A DNA stretch of 64,000 nucleotides, taken from positions 1 to 64,000 of the forward strand of contig CAIMDZ010000018.1 of NCBI GenBank assembly GCA_903839875.1, read 5' to 3'. The translations under genes were made by a program, and so were the position numbers. The stretch comes from an uncultured Bacteroidota bacterium. GTDB taxonomy: Bacteria > Bacteroidota > Bacteroidia > Chitinophagales > Chitinophagaceae. Below, piece after piece: positions 46,256-54,700 of this stretch. The stretch's first letter is position 1. The number at the start of each line of letters is the position of its first letter. The notes under the pieces were generated by a model. The model made no database searches. It worked only from the letters and a program-made list of their open reading frames with translations, and was not told the origin of the DNA.

Positions 46256-46540
46256 TTACTTGTGTTTCTCCGTCTTAGGCTGCGCAGAGCTTCCTTTTCC
46301 ACTGTTTAACTGGCCCTTCTGGAAGAACAGGATAGATACGATACAAAGTCCGGCAATAACGCTGATCATTGTCCAGGTGCCTTTCTCCATAATATCCGAA
46401 GATTGTTTTACACCCATCACGGCAGAACTCATGTTCCCGAATGTACCTGATAAACCGCCACCCTTTGGGTTTTGGATCAATATGAAGAATGCCAGTATGC
46501 CACAGGCCAGAATTATTAATATTGTTATAAACGCTATCAT
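46256..46540 (-). CDS. secG: Preprotein translocase subunit SecG
   Basis: 94 aa with two membrane helices (about 2-22 and 52-71) joined by the conserved loop I-Q-N-P-K-G-G-G-L-S-G-T-F-G (24-37). It is the accessory subunit of SecYEG. It overlaps the upstream gene by ATGA, so the two are translationally coupled. Confidence 0.95.
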   Translation of the reverse strand: MIAFITILIILACGILAFFILIQNPKGGGLSGTFGNMSSAVMGVKQSSDIMEKGTWTMISVIAGLCIVSILFFQKGQLNSGKGSSAQPKTEKHK

Positions 46541-48825
46541 GATAGTTTATCCTTTAAAGCTTCGTCAATTTTGCGGGCAAAGTAAACGTTTTTTTGAGGA
46601 TTTCGCAAACTTAATTTTTTATAGATCTCAATCGCCTTATCATATTTACCCTGCCTAATATATATATCAGCCAATGTTTCACTTTCCAGCACATCTTCCT
46701 TGCTTATGGAGTTTACCGCCATTTCAAATACGTTTTCGGGTATTTCTTCATTCTCCTCCTCCATCGCGGCAGCCAGTTTTTCTTTCTGCCACATGGTTTT
46801 CAGCGCTTTCTGGTCCTTTGTCTCCTCTTTCTGCTTCTCCGATGAATTCTTGAAATGCAACAACCACTCCGTGAAGCTCATAACCACCATCAGCGATTTA
46901 TCTTCCTCGCTTTGCAGGTCAGTTTCTTTCAGTTCATTGATCTCCAACGGTATCTCTTCCGATATCTTTTCACCTTGCTGTAAAAAATAGTCCCTTGTAT
47001 ATATGGGAAAAATCAATGGGTCTGAGTGCCTCCTGTTGCTTTCCGATTCCGGCTCATTTGTACCCGCTTCATTTACTATTTCTATTGCTTCTTCTGTAGG
47101 TGCTTGCTCAGTTGCGGCCACAACTTCAGTAAATGCAGGAACCACGTCCTTATCTTCAGCAGCTAATGAATCCTCTTTAGCAGCCATTGCCTCCGCAAAT
47201 GAAGACCTGAAAGAGGTACTTTCTTCCGGATGCTGTGTTTCAGGTAAATGCACAGACACCGGGGGTGAAAATACAGGATGCTGTTCGGCTACAGTTTCTT
47301 CCGGCAGACTCTCAGGTTGTACTTCGTTTATTTCCGGCAGCAATGGTACTGTATCTACTCTATTCAGCGGCTCCTCTGCCATCTCTGCAACAGGCAATGG
47401 CGCCTCCATACGTGGTTCTTCAGCCACTTCAGGAGTATATGTTGCTACAGGGGCTACCGGTTCCGGCACCTCCATCAATTCCGGCTCTGCCGGTTCATGG
47501 ACTATATGTGGTGGCTGTTCATGCACAATAAACTCCGCCTCAGGTATAATGGCTGATTTAGTTTCCGTAATTTCCGGTTCAGCGGCAAACTGCACGACAG
47601 GCTGCGGTATTTCTGCTTCAGGAGTAACAGGTACCGGTTCCGGAATAGTTTCTTTTATCTCCACAGCTACCGGCGCAACAACAATGGGTGGAGCTTGCTG
47701 CTCTTCAGCAACGATAACCGGCGCGATAATTTCAGGTACCTCCTCCTTTATCTCTATAGCAACGTGTTCTTCAGGAACATTTGAAGGTTGTGGTATTTCA
47801 ACCGCAGTAGGAACAACGAATGATGGTTCGACAGCAACCTGCACGCCAGGCTGCGGCACTTCTGCTACAGGAGCAACAGATACTGGTTCCGGAATAGTTT
47901 CAGTTATCTCCACAGCTACCGGCGCAACAACAATGGCCTGAGCATGCTGCTCTTCAGCAACGATAAGCGGAGCGATAAATTCAGGAACCTCCTCCCTCAT
48001 CTCTATTGCAAGGGGTTCTTCAGGAACATTTGAAGGTTGTGGTATTTCAACTGCTGCAGGAACAACGAATGATGGTTCAGGAATAACTTCAATTACAGGT
48101 GCAGCTATAGGCCCGGCCTCCATGACTGCAATTGGTGGATGCACTTCCTCCAACACCGGAAGTGCATACGTTAAATTGGGTAAAACGTCTTCACTAATGA
48201 CATCAATAATTGAAACCGGAACGGGCACTATCGGACTATGTGGAACAGGTATTAGCGGGGTAATTTCAGTAGTAATAGGTTCGGGTCCCGCAGATAACTC
48301 AGTTGGCTCAGGGGCCATTGTAACAGGCGCAACAAATTGTGGCTCAGGTGCAACAAATTCAATAACTGCCTCTGGTACCGGCAATGGTTTTTCAGCGGCA
48401 ACCGTTGCTGTTTCAAGTACTACAATTGATTCAGTTACCTGAATTACTTCGGCAGGAGCTTCTTCTGCCACAATTGGTTCGGCCGCTGTTACTATGGCAG
48501 GAGCTTCTTCTGCAGTGTGGTGTATCTCAACTATCTTTTTATCAACAGCTTTATTAGCCGTAATTAACTCAGCTGCATTACTGTTCCCTCCCTTGAGAAA
48601 ATCACTGAACAAAATCCAGTCTCCCATATATGGTTGTATGGCAGATAGCATTTGTGGTGAGAAGGGCGTTTTTTTATGAGTTTCAAGCGCCACCAGGTAG
48701 CGCGTGGGTACAAAGTAGGGAAATGTTTGCCGGAATAACGAAATACTGCTCTGGTCCCCTTCCGATATGGAATCAGGATTATCCATCAAGGAAGTAATAT
48801 ACTTTATGGAAGTTTGATTAGTCAT
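46537..48825 (-). CDS. Pro/Glu/Val-rich repeat protein with C-terminal TPR
   Basis: 762 aa. An N-terminal domain (about 1-90, Y-I-T-S-L-M-D-N-P-D-S-I) and a C-terminal one (about 600-762) are conserved-looking; the last part has a TPR unit (L-A-D-I-Y-I-R-Q-G-K-Y-D-K-A-I-E-I-Y). Between them lies about 480 residues of low-complexity Pro/Glu/Val/Ala sequence, including two tandem 83-aa repeats (residues 250-332 and 333-415). No signal peptide. Position between lptE and secG is typical for Bacteroidota; an envelope-related role is an inference. Confidence 0.75.
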   Translation of the reverse strand: MTNQTSIKYITSLMDNPDSISEGDQSSISLFRQTFPYFVPTRYLVALETHKKTPFSPQMLSAIQPYMGDWILFSDFLKGGNSNAAELITANKAVDKKIVEIHHTAEEAPAIVTAAEPIVAEEAPAEVIQVTESIVVLETATVAAEKPLPVPEAVIEFVAPEPQFVAPVTMAPEPTELSAGPEPITTEITPLIPVPHSPIVPVPVSIIDVISEDVLPNLTYALPVLEEVHPPIAVMEAGPIAAPVIEVIPEPSFVVPAAVEIPQPSNVPEEPLAIEMREEVPEFIAPLIVAEEQHAQAIVVAPVAVEITETIPEPVSVAPVAEVPQPGVQVAVEPSFVVPTAVEIPQPSNVPEEHVAIEIKEEVPEIIAPVIVAEEQQAPPIVVAPVAVEIKETIPEPVPVTPEAEIPQPVVQFAAEPEITETKSAIIPEAEFIVHEQPPHIVHEPAEPELMEVPEPVAPVATYTPEVAEEPRMEAPLPVAEMAEEPLNRVDTVPLLPEINEVQPESLPEETVAEQHPVFSPPVSVHLPETQHPEESTSFRSSFAEAMAAKEDSLAAEDKDVVPAFTEVVAATEQAPTEEAIEIVNEAGTNEPESESNRRHSDPLIFPIYTRDYFLQQGEKISEEIPLEINELKETDLQSEEDKSLMVVMSFTEWLLHFKNSSEKQKEETKDQKALKTMWQKEKLAAAMEEENEEIPENVFEMAVNSISKEDVLESETLADIYIRQGKYDKAIEIYKKLSLRNPQKNVYFARKIDEALKDKLS
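47581..48078 (-). repeat. Two tandem 249-bp coding repeats (83 aa each)
   Basis: Residues 250-332 and 333-415 of the protein encoded at 46537-48825 both begin E-P-S-F-V-V-P and run in register through I-P-Q-P-S-N-V-P-E-E, V-A-E-E-Q and A-P-V-A-V-E-I. The DNA is also nearly identical, indicating a recent duplication. Confidence 0.85.
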
Positions 48826-48838
48826 TTGTTGAAACCGG

Positions 48839-49345
48839 CTACCAATTTACGAAAGCTTTATTAAAAATATCATCGGCAAGTTGATTTCCTATATCTTCTA
48901 TCAATTTATTTTCAACATTCTGCAATAATTGAGAGGCATCGAAATCGGCAAACCGGGTAAAAGCCTGGGAGAAACTGGCCTTATCATTAATACGGTTTTT
49001 AAAGGTAATATTAATACTTAAAGTAAGCCTGTTTTTAGTAGCAATCTGTACTCCCTGAGCGCCTGTCACGGTAACCTCGTAGGTGGTTATGAATCCGGTC
49101 ATATCATAGTCTGCATCATCCTTAGTTACCGGCGAAAGGCCTGTCTGTGATAGTATCCGGCTCCTCAGCTTCTCGGTAAGCGTTGAGCTAAGGCTCGGCA
49201 CTACATTCCGGGCTTTATTGTCGAGTTGGTGAATATTTATATTCTTCCCTTCAATACTTGCACCTGAAAAGCTATAAATCCCACAACCCGTCAATAAAAG
49301 GAGGAGCGCAGGAACCAATAATATTAAAAGGCGTTTTGCAGGCAT
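48839..49345 (-). CDS. LptE-family LPS assembly lipoprotein
   Basis: 168 aa. Signal peptide with lipobox L-L-T-G-C (Cys21), followed by G-I-Y-S-F-S-G-A, the usual start of mature Bacteroidota LptE. The body has I-N-I-H-Q-L-D-N-K-A and T-L-S-I-N-I-T-F, matching the LptE fold. LptE plugs and assists LptD in placing LPS in the outer membrane. Next genes on the strand are the Pro/Glu-rich TPR gene and secG. Confidence 0.85.
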   Translation of the reverse strand: MPAKRLLILLVPALLLLLTGCGIYSFSGASIEGKNINIHQLDNKARNVVPSLSSTLTEKLRSRILSQTGLSPVTKDDADYDMTGFITTYEVTVTGAQGVQIATKNRLTLSINITFKNRINDKASFSQAFTRFADFDASQLLQNVENKLIEDIGNQLADDIFNKAFVNW

Positions 49346-49400
49346 AATTATTTACAAAAATAGGCCAAAGTGCGGATTAATTTTGTTAACTTCAGTTCGT

Positions 49401-50636
49401 TTATTCTTTTATATCATACTCCTTTATTTTGCGGTACAATGTTCGTTCAGATATACCCAATTCAGTGGCTGCGTCGCGCCGGCGGCTTTTATGTTTTTTA
49501 AGCGCCTTGGTGATGAGCTCCTTCTCCCTGTCGGCAAGAAAGAGTGTTTCTTCCACTTCCTCATGCCGGTCATTGTTCTCCAGCAGTATCGGGGTATTGG
49601 CATTGTAGGCGCTGCCTGCAGCCGCTTCGTTTTCTTTATATACCGGCAGCAGTGTATTTGAGGAAGGTTCCACAGGGGTATAACCCTGGTGATGAGCTAC
49701 ATCAAATATCATCTGTTTAAGGTCGTTCATATCCTTCTTCAGGTCGAAGAAGAGTTTATACAGGATATCCCTTTCGGTATTGAAATCCGAACCATTGGCA
49801 GAAGATGTACCAGCCATTGTAGGGCCTATAAGAGCAAGACTTCTGGAATGGGTGTCCCTGTTTGGCAGAAACCTTTGTAAAACATCAGCAGTAACGGTCT
49901 TATCAGTGGAGAGAACAGATATTTGTTCAGCAATATTCTTAAGCTCACGCACGTTTCCCGGCCACGGATAATTGACCAGCAACTGCATACCTGTTGCATC
50001 AAGTTGCACCGACAGCGTTTTGTACCGTTCCGCAAAATCGGCCGCAAACTTCCTGAACAGGAGCGGTATATCTTCTTTCCGGTCGCGAAGCGACGGCACC
50101 CTGATTGGCACTGTGCTTAACCGGTAGTAAAGATCCTGCCGGAATTTTCCTGCGGTAGTATGGTCAAGCAAGTCGCGGTTGGTTGCCGCAATTACCCGCA
50201 CGTCCGTCTTCTGCACTTTGGATGATCCTACCCTGATAAATTCACCTGCTTCCAATACGCGTAATAGCCGGGCCTGTGTACCTAAAGGCATTTCCCCGAT
50301 TTCATCCAGGAATATGGTACCCCCATTCACCGTTTCAAAATAACCCTTACGTGCGTCTACGGCACCTGTAAAAGACCCTTTCTCATGGCCAAACAACTCA
50401 CTGTCAATCGTTCCTTCAGGTATAGCGCCGCAGTTCACTGCTATAAAAGGGTTATGCTTCCTTGGAGACAGCGCATGGATGATCATCGAAAACACCTCCT
50501 TGCCTACACCACTCTCCCCTACTATCAATACCGAAAGATCTGTATTAGCTACCTGTACTGCTGTATTTAAGGCGTGATTCAATGCCGGTGAATTGCCAAT
50601 GATGCCAAACCTGTTTTTTATGCTTTGCGTGTCCAT
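49401..50636 (-). CDS. Sigma-54-dependent transcriptional activator (no receiver domain)
   Basis: 411 aa. The AAA+ domain begins almost at once: Walker A G-E-S-G-V-G-K-E at 40-47, the sigma-54 contact loop as G-S-F-T-G-A (Ser instead of Ala at position 2) and Walker B G-T-I-F-L-D-E. A linker of about 100 residues precedes a Fis-type helix-turn-helix at the end (A-A-T-E-L-G-I-S-E-R-T-L-Y-R-K-I). No N-terminal sensor domain, as in PspF, so activity must be set by a partner or by expression. It lies 55 nt upstream of lptE. Confidence 0.93.
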   Translation of the reverse strand: MDTQSIKNRFGIIGNSPALNHALNTAVQVANTDLSVLIVGESGVGKEVFSMIIHALSPRKHNPFIAVNCGAIPEGTIDSELFGHEKGSFTGAVDARKGYFETVNGGTIFLDEIGEMPLGTQARLLRVLEAGEFIRVGSSKVQKTDVRVIAATNRDLLDHTTAGKFRQDLYYRLSTVPIRVPSLRDRKEDIPLLFRKFAADFAERYKTLSVQLDATGMQLLVNYPWPGNVRELKNIAEQISVLSTDKTVTADVLQRFLPNRDTHSRSLALIGPTMAGTSSANGSDFNTERDILYKLFFDLKKDMNDLKQMIFDVAHHQGYTPVEPSSNTLLPVYKENEAAAGSAYNANTPILLENNDRHEEVEETLFLADREKELITKALKKHKSRRRDAATELGISERTLYRKIKEYDIKE

Positions 50637-50687
50637 TTTTTAAGTTAAAAGTCAAAGGTAAAACTCCAAAGTTGGAGATTACTGAAG

Positions 50688-51026
50688 TTATCGGGTGTTT
50701 AGTAAGGCCTGCACCTCTGTTTTCAAAACAGGTAAATGTTCAGTGCATATCTTCCATATCGTAGCATCACTTAGAAGATCATAATTGTGAATCAGTATAT
50801 GCCTGAAAGAAATTATTCTCTTCTTATCTGTAATTGGTAAAGCCTGATCTAGTTTATCTGCTTTCCAAAGCGCTTCACCAACAATTGACAATCGTCTTTG
50901 AACACCATCCATAGTTAAAACGTCACTCTCAAACGCTTCATAAGTAGGGACATTTAAAAGATATGTTTCGATCAACGCTATTGACTTATCAATGTCTGTC
51001 AGTAATTTATTTATTTCACGACTCAT
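50688..51026 (-). CDS. HEPN-domain protein (DUF86-type toxin of HEPN/MNT pair)
   Basis: 112 aa, all helical. The HEPN RNase motif R-x4-H-x-Y is present as R75-H-I-L-I-H80-N-Y82. In HepT/MntA systems the HEPN protein is the toxin and the nucleotidyltransferase neutralises it by adding AMP to the motif's Tyr. The gene overlaps the nucleotidyltransferase gene by 11 nt. Confidence 0.88.
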   Translation of the reverse strand: MSREINKLLTDIDKSIALIETYLLNVPTYEAFESDVLTMDGVQRRLSIVGEALWKADKLDQALPITDKKRIISFRHILIHNYDLLSDATIWKICTEHLPVLKTEVQALLNTR

Positions 51027-51327
51027 AAATTATCTGCTTGCTTTCATTTATACTTTCAATAAAATAGGGATTCCACATTTTTTCTTCCGATACCAAGTCC
51101 ACTTTTCGTTGCAACAAGTCTTGCAATCCAAAAAGCAAATCAAAATAGTCATCAACAACGTCTAGTTCTTTATTCTCCTTGTCAAACCGGTACAAAAAAT
51201 CCACGTCGCTTTCGTCAGTAAACTTATTTTCTTTCGCTGCGCTTCCCACAAGGTAAAACGACTTTAAATGATGCTTTTTGCAAAGATCAAGTATAGCGTT
51301 CATGTTATCTTTAATAAGCGGTACCAT
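51016..51327 (-). CDS. MNT-type nucleotidyltransferase (antitoxin of HEPN/MNT pair)
   Basis: 103 aa minimal nucleotidyltransferase. The signature G-S (28-29) and D-x-D (41-43, in D-E-S-D-V-D-F) are intact, so enzymatic neutralisation (AMPylation of the HEPN partner) is plausible. It starts 3 nt after the miaB stop and overlaps the HEPN gene, so all three may be one transcript. Confidence 0.88.
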   Translation of the reverse strand: MVPLIKDNMNAILDLCKKHHLKSFYLVGSAAKENKFTDESDVDFLYRFDKENKELDVVDDYFDLLFGLQDLLQRKVDLVSEEKMWNPYFIESINESKQIIYES

Positions 51328-51330
51328 TTT

Positions 51331-53262
51331 CTATATCATTTCTCCTATTAACGTTGCCGAAGTAGCTCTAGTCACCCGTACATGCACATAATCACCTTTC
51401 TTCAGGTCTTTCCCGTTTTTTGGGAATATCACTACCTTATTTTGTGTATTCCTTCCGCTCCAGTCGTGCTCGCTTCTCTTGCTGGTCGCTTCTATCAGCA
51501 CTTCATAGCTCTTGCCAATGTCCTGCAGGTAGTTCTCCCTTGAAAGGTTGTTTTGCATTTTTATGATCTCTTCCAGCCTTCTTTTCTTTACATCATCAGG
51601 TATATCATCTGTATATCTGCGTTCGGCAAGCGTTCCGGGGCGTTCACTGTAGGAGAACATATAGGCCATATCAAAACGGCTGAGTTCCATTACTGATAAG
51701 GTATCCTTGTGGTCTTCTTCCGTTTCGGTACAAAAACCCGTTATTACATCCGTGCTCAGTCCGCATTCAGGTATGATCTCCCTTATCCTTTTTACTTTAC
51801 TCAGATACCACTCACGGGTATAGGTCCTATTCATTAATTGCAGGATCCGCGTATTGCCACTCTGCACCGGCAGATGAATGTATTTACAAATATTAGGGTA
51901 CCTAGCCATGGTATGCAGCACGTCATCCGTAATATCCTTAGGGTGCGAAGTACTGAATCTTACCCTAAGCAATGGTGAGATCGAAGCAACAAGGGATAAA
52001 AGATTTGCAAAGGTAACAGCCCCCTCCAAACCTCCCCCCGAAGGGGAGGCTTTCCCTTCATTTTTCTGATCAAACCAGAGTGGCTTATCAGGTTGCATTT
52101 TTAGCTTAGTTTCTATTTTCTCCAGGACATTCGGAAGATCACCAATTACAGAATCATTGCTAAACCTCAGCACTTCAAAACCCAACTTATTTAGTTGTAA
52201 AGTTCTTTCTGCATCACTTTCAGCATTTTGCGGTAACTGATGAATTCCGCCGTCTACTTCTATGATAAGGTGCTTTGACAAACACACGAAATCGGCAATG
52301 TACCTGGAAATTATATGCTGCCTGCGGAATTTAAACCCTTCCAGCTTTTTTCCCCGCAAGCTGTCCCACAAAATCGTTTCGGCTTTTGTAGGATTATTTT
52401 TATTTTTTTCTTGAAATTCTTTCAGCAATCCATACATAGTTTCATCACCGGTCATATATCCCCGTAGCGAATCCTCCGAATCAGATTTTAACAAAAGATT
52501 ACTTGGGTCTGCGACAACACCTCCCTCCCTTCGGGGGAGGGCTGGGGTGGGGCTATAGTAGTAATAACTATCTACGTTTTGACCCAATAATGTCACCTCA
52601 CGGAAACCTCTTGCAAAAAGGTCTTTGCATTCGTTTACTATACTCGCCGCATCCCTGCTCCTTTCTCTTCCTCTTGTAAATGGCACAACACAGAACGTAC
52701 ACATATTATTACAACCGCGCATAATGGTCACGAATGCAGTAACCCCGTTACTATCCAGCCTCACAGGCGAGATGTCGGCATAGGTCTCATCCCTGCTCAA
52801 TAGCACATTCACTGTCTTTTGTCCGCCTTCTGCTTCCGTTATCAATCCCGGCAGGCTACGGTAGGCATCAGGGCCTACTACTAAATCTACCAGTTTCTCT
52901 TCTTCCAGGAATTTTGCCTTCAGCCTTTCCGCCATACACCCCAAAACCCCGATCAGCATTCCGGACTTCTTATCCTTAATCTTCCTGAAAACCTGTAGCC
53001 TGTTCCGCACTGTTTGTTCGGCTTTCTCCCTTATGGAGCAGGTATTGAGTAATACCAGGTCGGCGTCTTCAAAATTCTTTGTAGCTCCAAAACCCTCTTC
53101 ATGTAAAATAGACGCCACTATCTCACTATCACTAAAATTCATCTGGCAGCCATAGCTTTCGATATAGAATTTTTTATGGAATTTGTTCGGATCGCCCTCA
53201 AAAGGAGCATAAGCTTCCCCCTGACGTGACTCTTCTACCACTTTTTGCAGTACCTCTGCCAT
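51331..53262 (-). CDS. miaB: tRNA-2-methylthio-N6-dimethylallyladenosine synthase MiaB with an in-frame DUF559 insertion
   Basis: 643 aa from the ATG at 53262 (a TTG at 53286 is less likely). It methylthiolates i6A37 in tRNAs. All iron-sulfur ligands are present: Cys39, Cys75 and Cys109 in the N-terminal domain and C-N-N-M-C-T-F-C (184-191) of the radical SAM domain. The C-terminal TRAM domain ends the protein. Usual MiaB is about 440-480 aa; here 179 codons (237-415) are inserted after [10 protein letters not shown], in the loop before V-T-F-A-N-L-L. They encode a nuclease-like domain. The frame stays open, so a functional enzyme with an extra domain is possible. Confidence 0.92.
   Translation of the reverse strand: MAEVLQKVVEESRQGEAYAPFEGDPNKFHKKFYIESYGCQMNFSDSEIVASILHEEGFGATKNFEDADLVLLNTCSIREKAEQTVRNRLQVFRKIKDKKSGMLIGVLGCMAERLKAKFLEEEKLVDLVVGPDAYRSLPGLITEAEGGQKTVNVLLSRDETYADISPVRLDSNGVTAFVTIMRGCNNMCTFCVVPFTRGRERSRDAASIVNECKDLFARGFREVTLLGQNVDSYYYYSPTPALPRREGGVVADPSNLLLKSDSEDSLRGYMTGDETMYGLLKEFQEKNKNNPTKAETILWDSLRGKKLEGFKFRRQHIISRYIADFVCLSKHLIIEVDGGIHQLPQNAESDAERTLQLNKLGFEVLRFSNDSVIGDLPNVLEKIETKLKMQPDKPLWFDQKNEGKASPSGGGLEGAVTFANLLSLVASISPLLRVRFSTSHPKDITDDVLHTMARYPNICKYIHLPVQSGNTRILQLMNRTYTREWYLSKVKRIREIIPECGLSTDVITGFCTETEEDHKDTLSVMELSRFDMAYMFSYSERPGTLAERRYTDDIPDDVKKRRLEEIIKMQNNLSRENYLQDIGKSYEVLIEATSKRSEHDWSGRNTQNKVVIFPKNGKDLKKGDYVHVRVTRATSATLIGEMI
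52018..52554 (-). mobile_element. REP-like palindrome-bounded element carrying a DUF559 endonuclease domain, inserted inside miaB
   Basis: 537 bp, a multiple of three. Ends are imperfect inverted repeats of about 33-35 bp (52018-52050 and 52520-52554; both start AGCCCC when read inward), and each end folds into its own CCTCCC/GGGAGG hairpin. The interior encodes a DUF559 (Vsr-like, PD-(D/E)xK-related) domain: [26 protein letters not shown] and [10 protein letters not shown] with candidate catalytic acids. The termini are translated as [12 protein letters not shown] and [10 protein letters not shown]. No target duplication is visible. Confidence 0.8.
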
Positions 53263-53386
53263 AATTTCCGATTTCAATTCGTGCAAAGGTAAAGCTTTGT
53301 AATGTGAATATGCTTAAAGTATCCGTTAAAATGAAATGAATTGGGTTGGAACCCTATACCTAAAACTCAAATGCAGATGACCTTTC

Positions 53387-53420
53387 TTTGTAGGAATTAT
53401 CAGGATTATCTGTAAATTTG
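53387..53420 (+). promoter_or_regulatory. Putative promoter of the glycan cluster
   Basis: TTTG (53387-53390) and TAAATTTG (53413-53420) are spaced by 22 bp, a good Bacteroidota -33/-7 pair, 61 nt before the glycosyltransferase ATG. It would head the run of + strand genes to 59811. Confidence 0.5.
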
Positions 53421-53481
53421 ATTTTCTCCTTCCGGACAGCTGGCTTGAGCATTATTTATATAATGGAGGTTTGAACTATCT

Positions 53482-54663
53482 ATGTTGATGGAAATAAATA
53501 ACAAAAAAATACTATTACTTACTTTAGTTCATCCAGATTTTCTTCCCCCCGTTTATTCAGTTGGGCAGGTTTTAAGAGATATTGGATTCAACGTCCATAT
53601 TTTAACCTTTGATTCATTTGTTCCGGCAGAATTGGATTTGGGGCAGAATATCAGGGTTGAATCAACCGGGAACCATTTTGAATCAAATACCCTGGGCCGT
53701 ATAAAACTCAGGAATAAGTTTACAAACAGAGCAAAGGAACTGGTTAATGAAGGCCCTGTAGCCATTATCACTTTCTGCCCGTTTTCATTTAATTGCGGGC
53801 TGCAAATCAAAAACAAAACCCCTCTTGTCTACCTTGTTCTGGAAATAGCTGATTTTATTCTGCCTGTTTTACTTAATTCACCATTATCCAATTTAAGGAA
53901 TTTACGTGCATTAAAGAATATCAGGAAAGCGGATTTTGTGGCAACACCATCTATACAACGTTCGGCATGGCTGGCTGGCAGATGCCACCTGAGTTTTATG
54001 CCTCATACTATTCTCAATACAGCTTATTTGCCAAAAACAGCTGATGAAGATACTTTCGATTCATTTAAATCCATAGTGCCACAGGAATTTCTCAATAAAA
54101 AGATAATATTATATACCGGTGCAGTAAATGAAGAACATTGTATTTTAGAATTAGTGCGGGCATTCGGACTTATAAATGATGAAACAAGCGCCCTCATAAT
54201 AACAGGTATTAAGGATAATGAATATTGTAACCGCATCAGGAAAGTTGTTGAGAAAAGTATTTGTGAACAACGGATTTTGCTTTTGCCCTATGTTACCCGG
54301 ACACAAATGCTGGCGCTCCAGTCAAACGCCGATATTGGTGTTTGCCTGACAAAAGAATACCAGGATAATGTGAGAACCAAAATGATAGCGCCTAATAAAG
54401 TGGGGGAATATCTCTATAAAAATCTTTTTATCCTTGGAATTAAAAATGAGTACCTGCTGCCACTCGAAATGAAGGGTTTTGCTTCGCTGGCTGAAAGTAC
54501 AACTCCGGTAGAAATCAGTAAGGCCATCAGAAAAGCATTGATAGCTGTGGGACAAAATAATCTGAAAGCAAACATCAGGTCATTTGTTAAAGATCAGTTT
54601 TGTATGCAGCAACAATTAAAGCCATTGATCTATTTTATAAATGAGGTAATTTCTATAAATTAA
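53482..54663 (+). CDS. GT-B-fold glycosyltransferase (GT4-like)
   Basis: 393 aa. The C-terminal half has the GT4 layout: K-K-I-I-L-Y-T-G-A-V-N-E-E-H (about 210-223), R-I-L-L-L-P-Y-V, and A-D-I-G-V-C-L-T with the donor-binding K-V-G-E-Y-L-Y near the end; N-terminal half has a variable acceptor domain. Sugar donor and acceptor are not readable. First gene of the glycan cluster; asnB-like follows after 37 nt. Confidence 0.8.
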   Translation: MLMEINNKKILLLTLVHPDFLPPVYSVGQVLRDIGFNVHILTFDSFVPAELDLGQNIRVESTGNHFESNTLGRIKLRNKFTNRAKELVNEGPVAIITFCPFSFNCGLQIKNKTPLVYLVLEIADFILPVLLNSPLSNLRNLRALKNIRKADFVATPSIQRSAWLAGRCHLSFMPHTILNTAYLPKTADEDTFDSFKSIVPQEFLNKKIILYTGAVNEEHCILELVRAFGLINDETSALIITGIKDNEYCNRIRKVVEKSICEQRILLLPYVTRTQMLALQSNADIGVCLTKEYQDNVRTKMIAPNKVGEYLYKNLFILGIKNEYLLPLEMKGFASLAESTTPVEISKAIRKALIAVGQNNLKANIRSFVKDQFCMQQQLKPLIYFINEVISIN

Positions 54664-54700
54664 TATGAAAAACCAGGAGCGAATTTTATTTTAAATTTTT

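Noticed and set aside
47003-47941. 312-aa Ser/Gly/Thr-rich ORF on the + strand
   Set aside because: It is the antisense of the Pro/Glu/Val-rich part of the gene at 46537-48825; the biased composition mirrors the opposite strand, and there is no independent signal.
52018-52554. Insertion in miaB as an intein or intron
   Set aside because: No Cys/Ser...His-Asn splicing junctions or Hint-domain blocks are seen, and there are no group I/II intron features; the block is translated in frame with hairpin ends.
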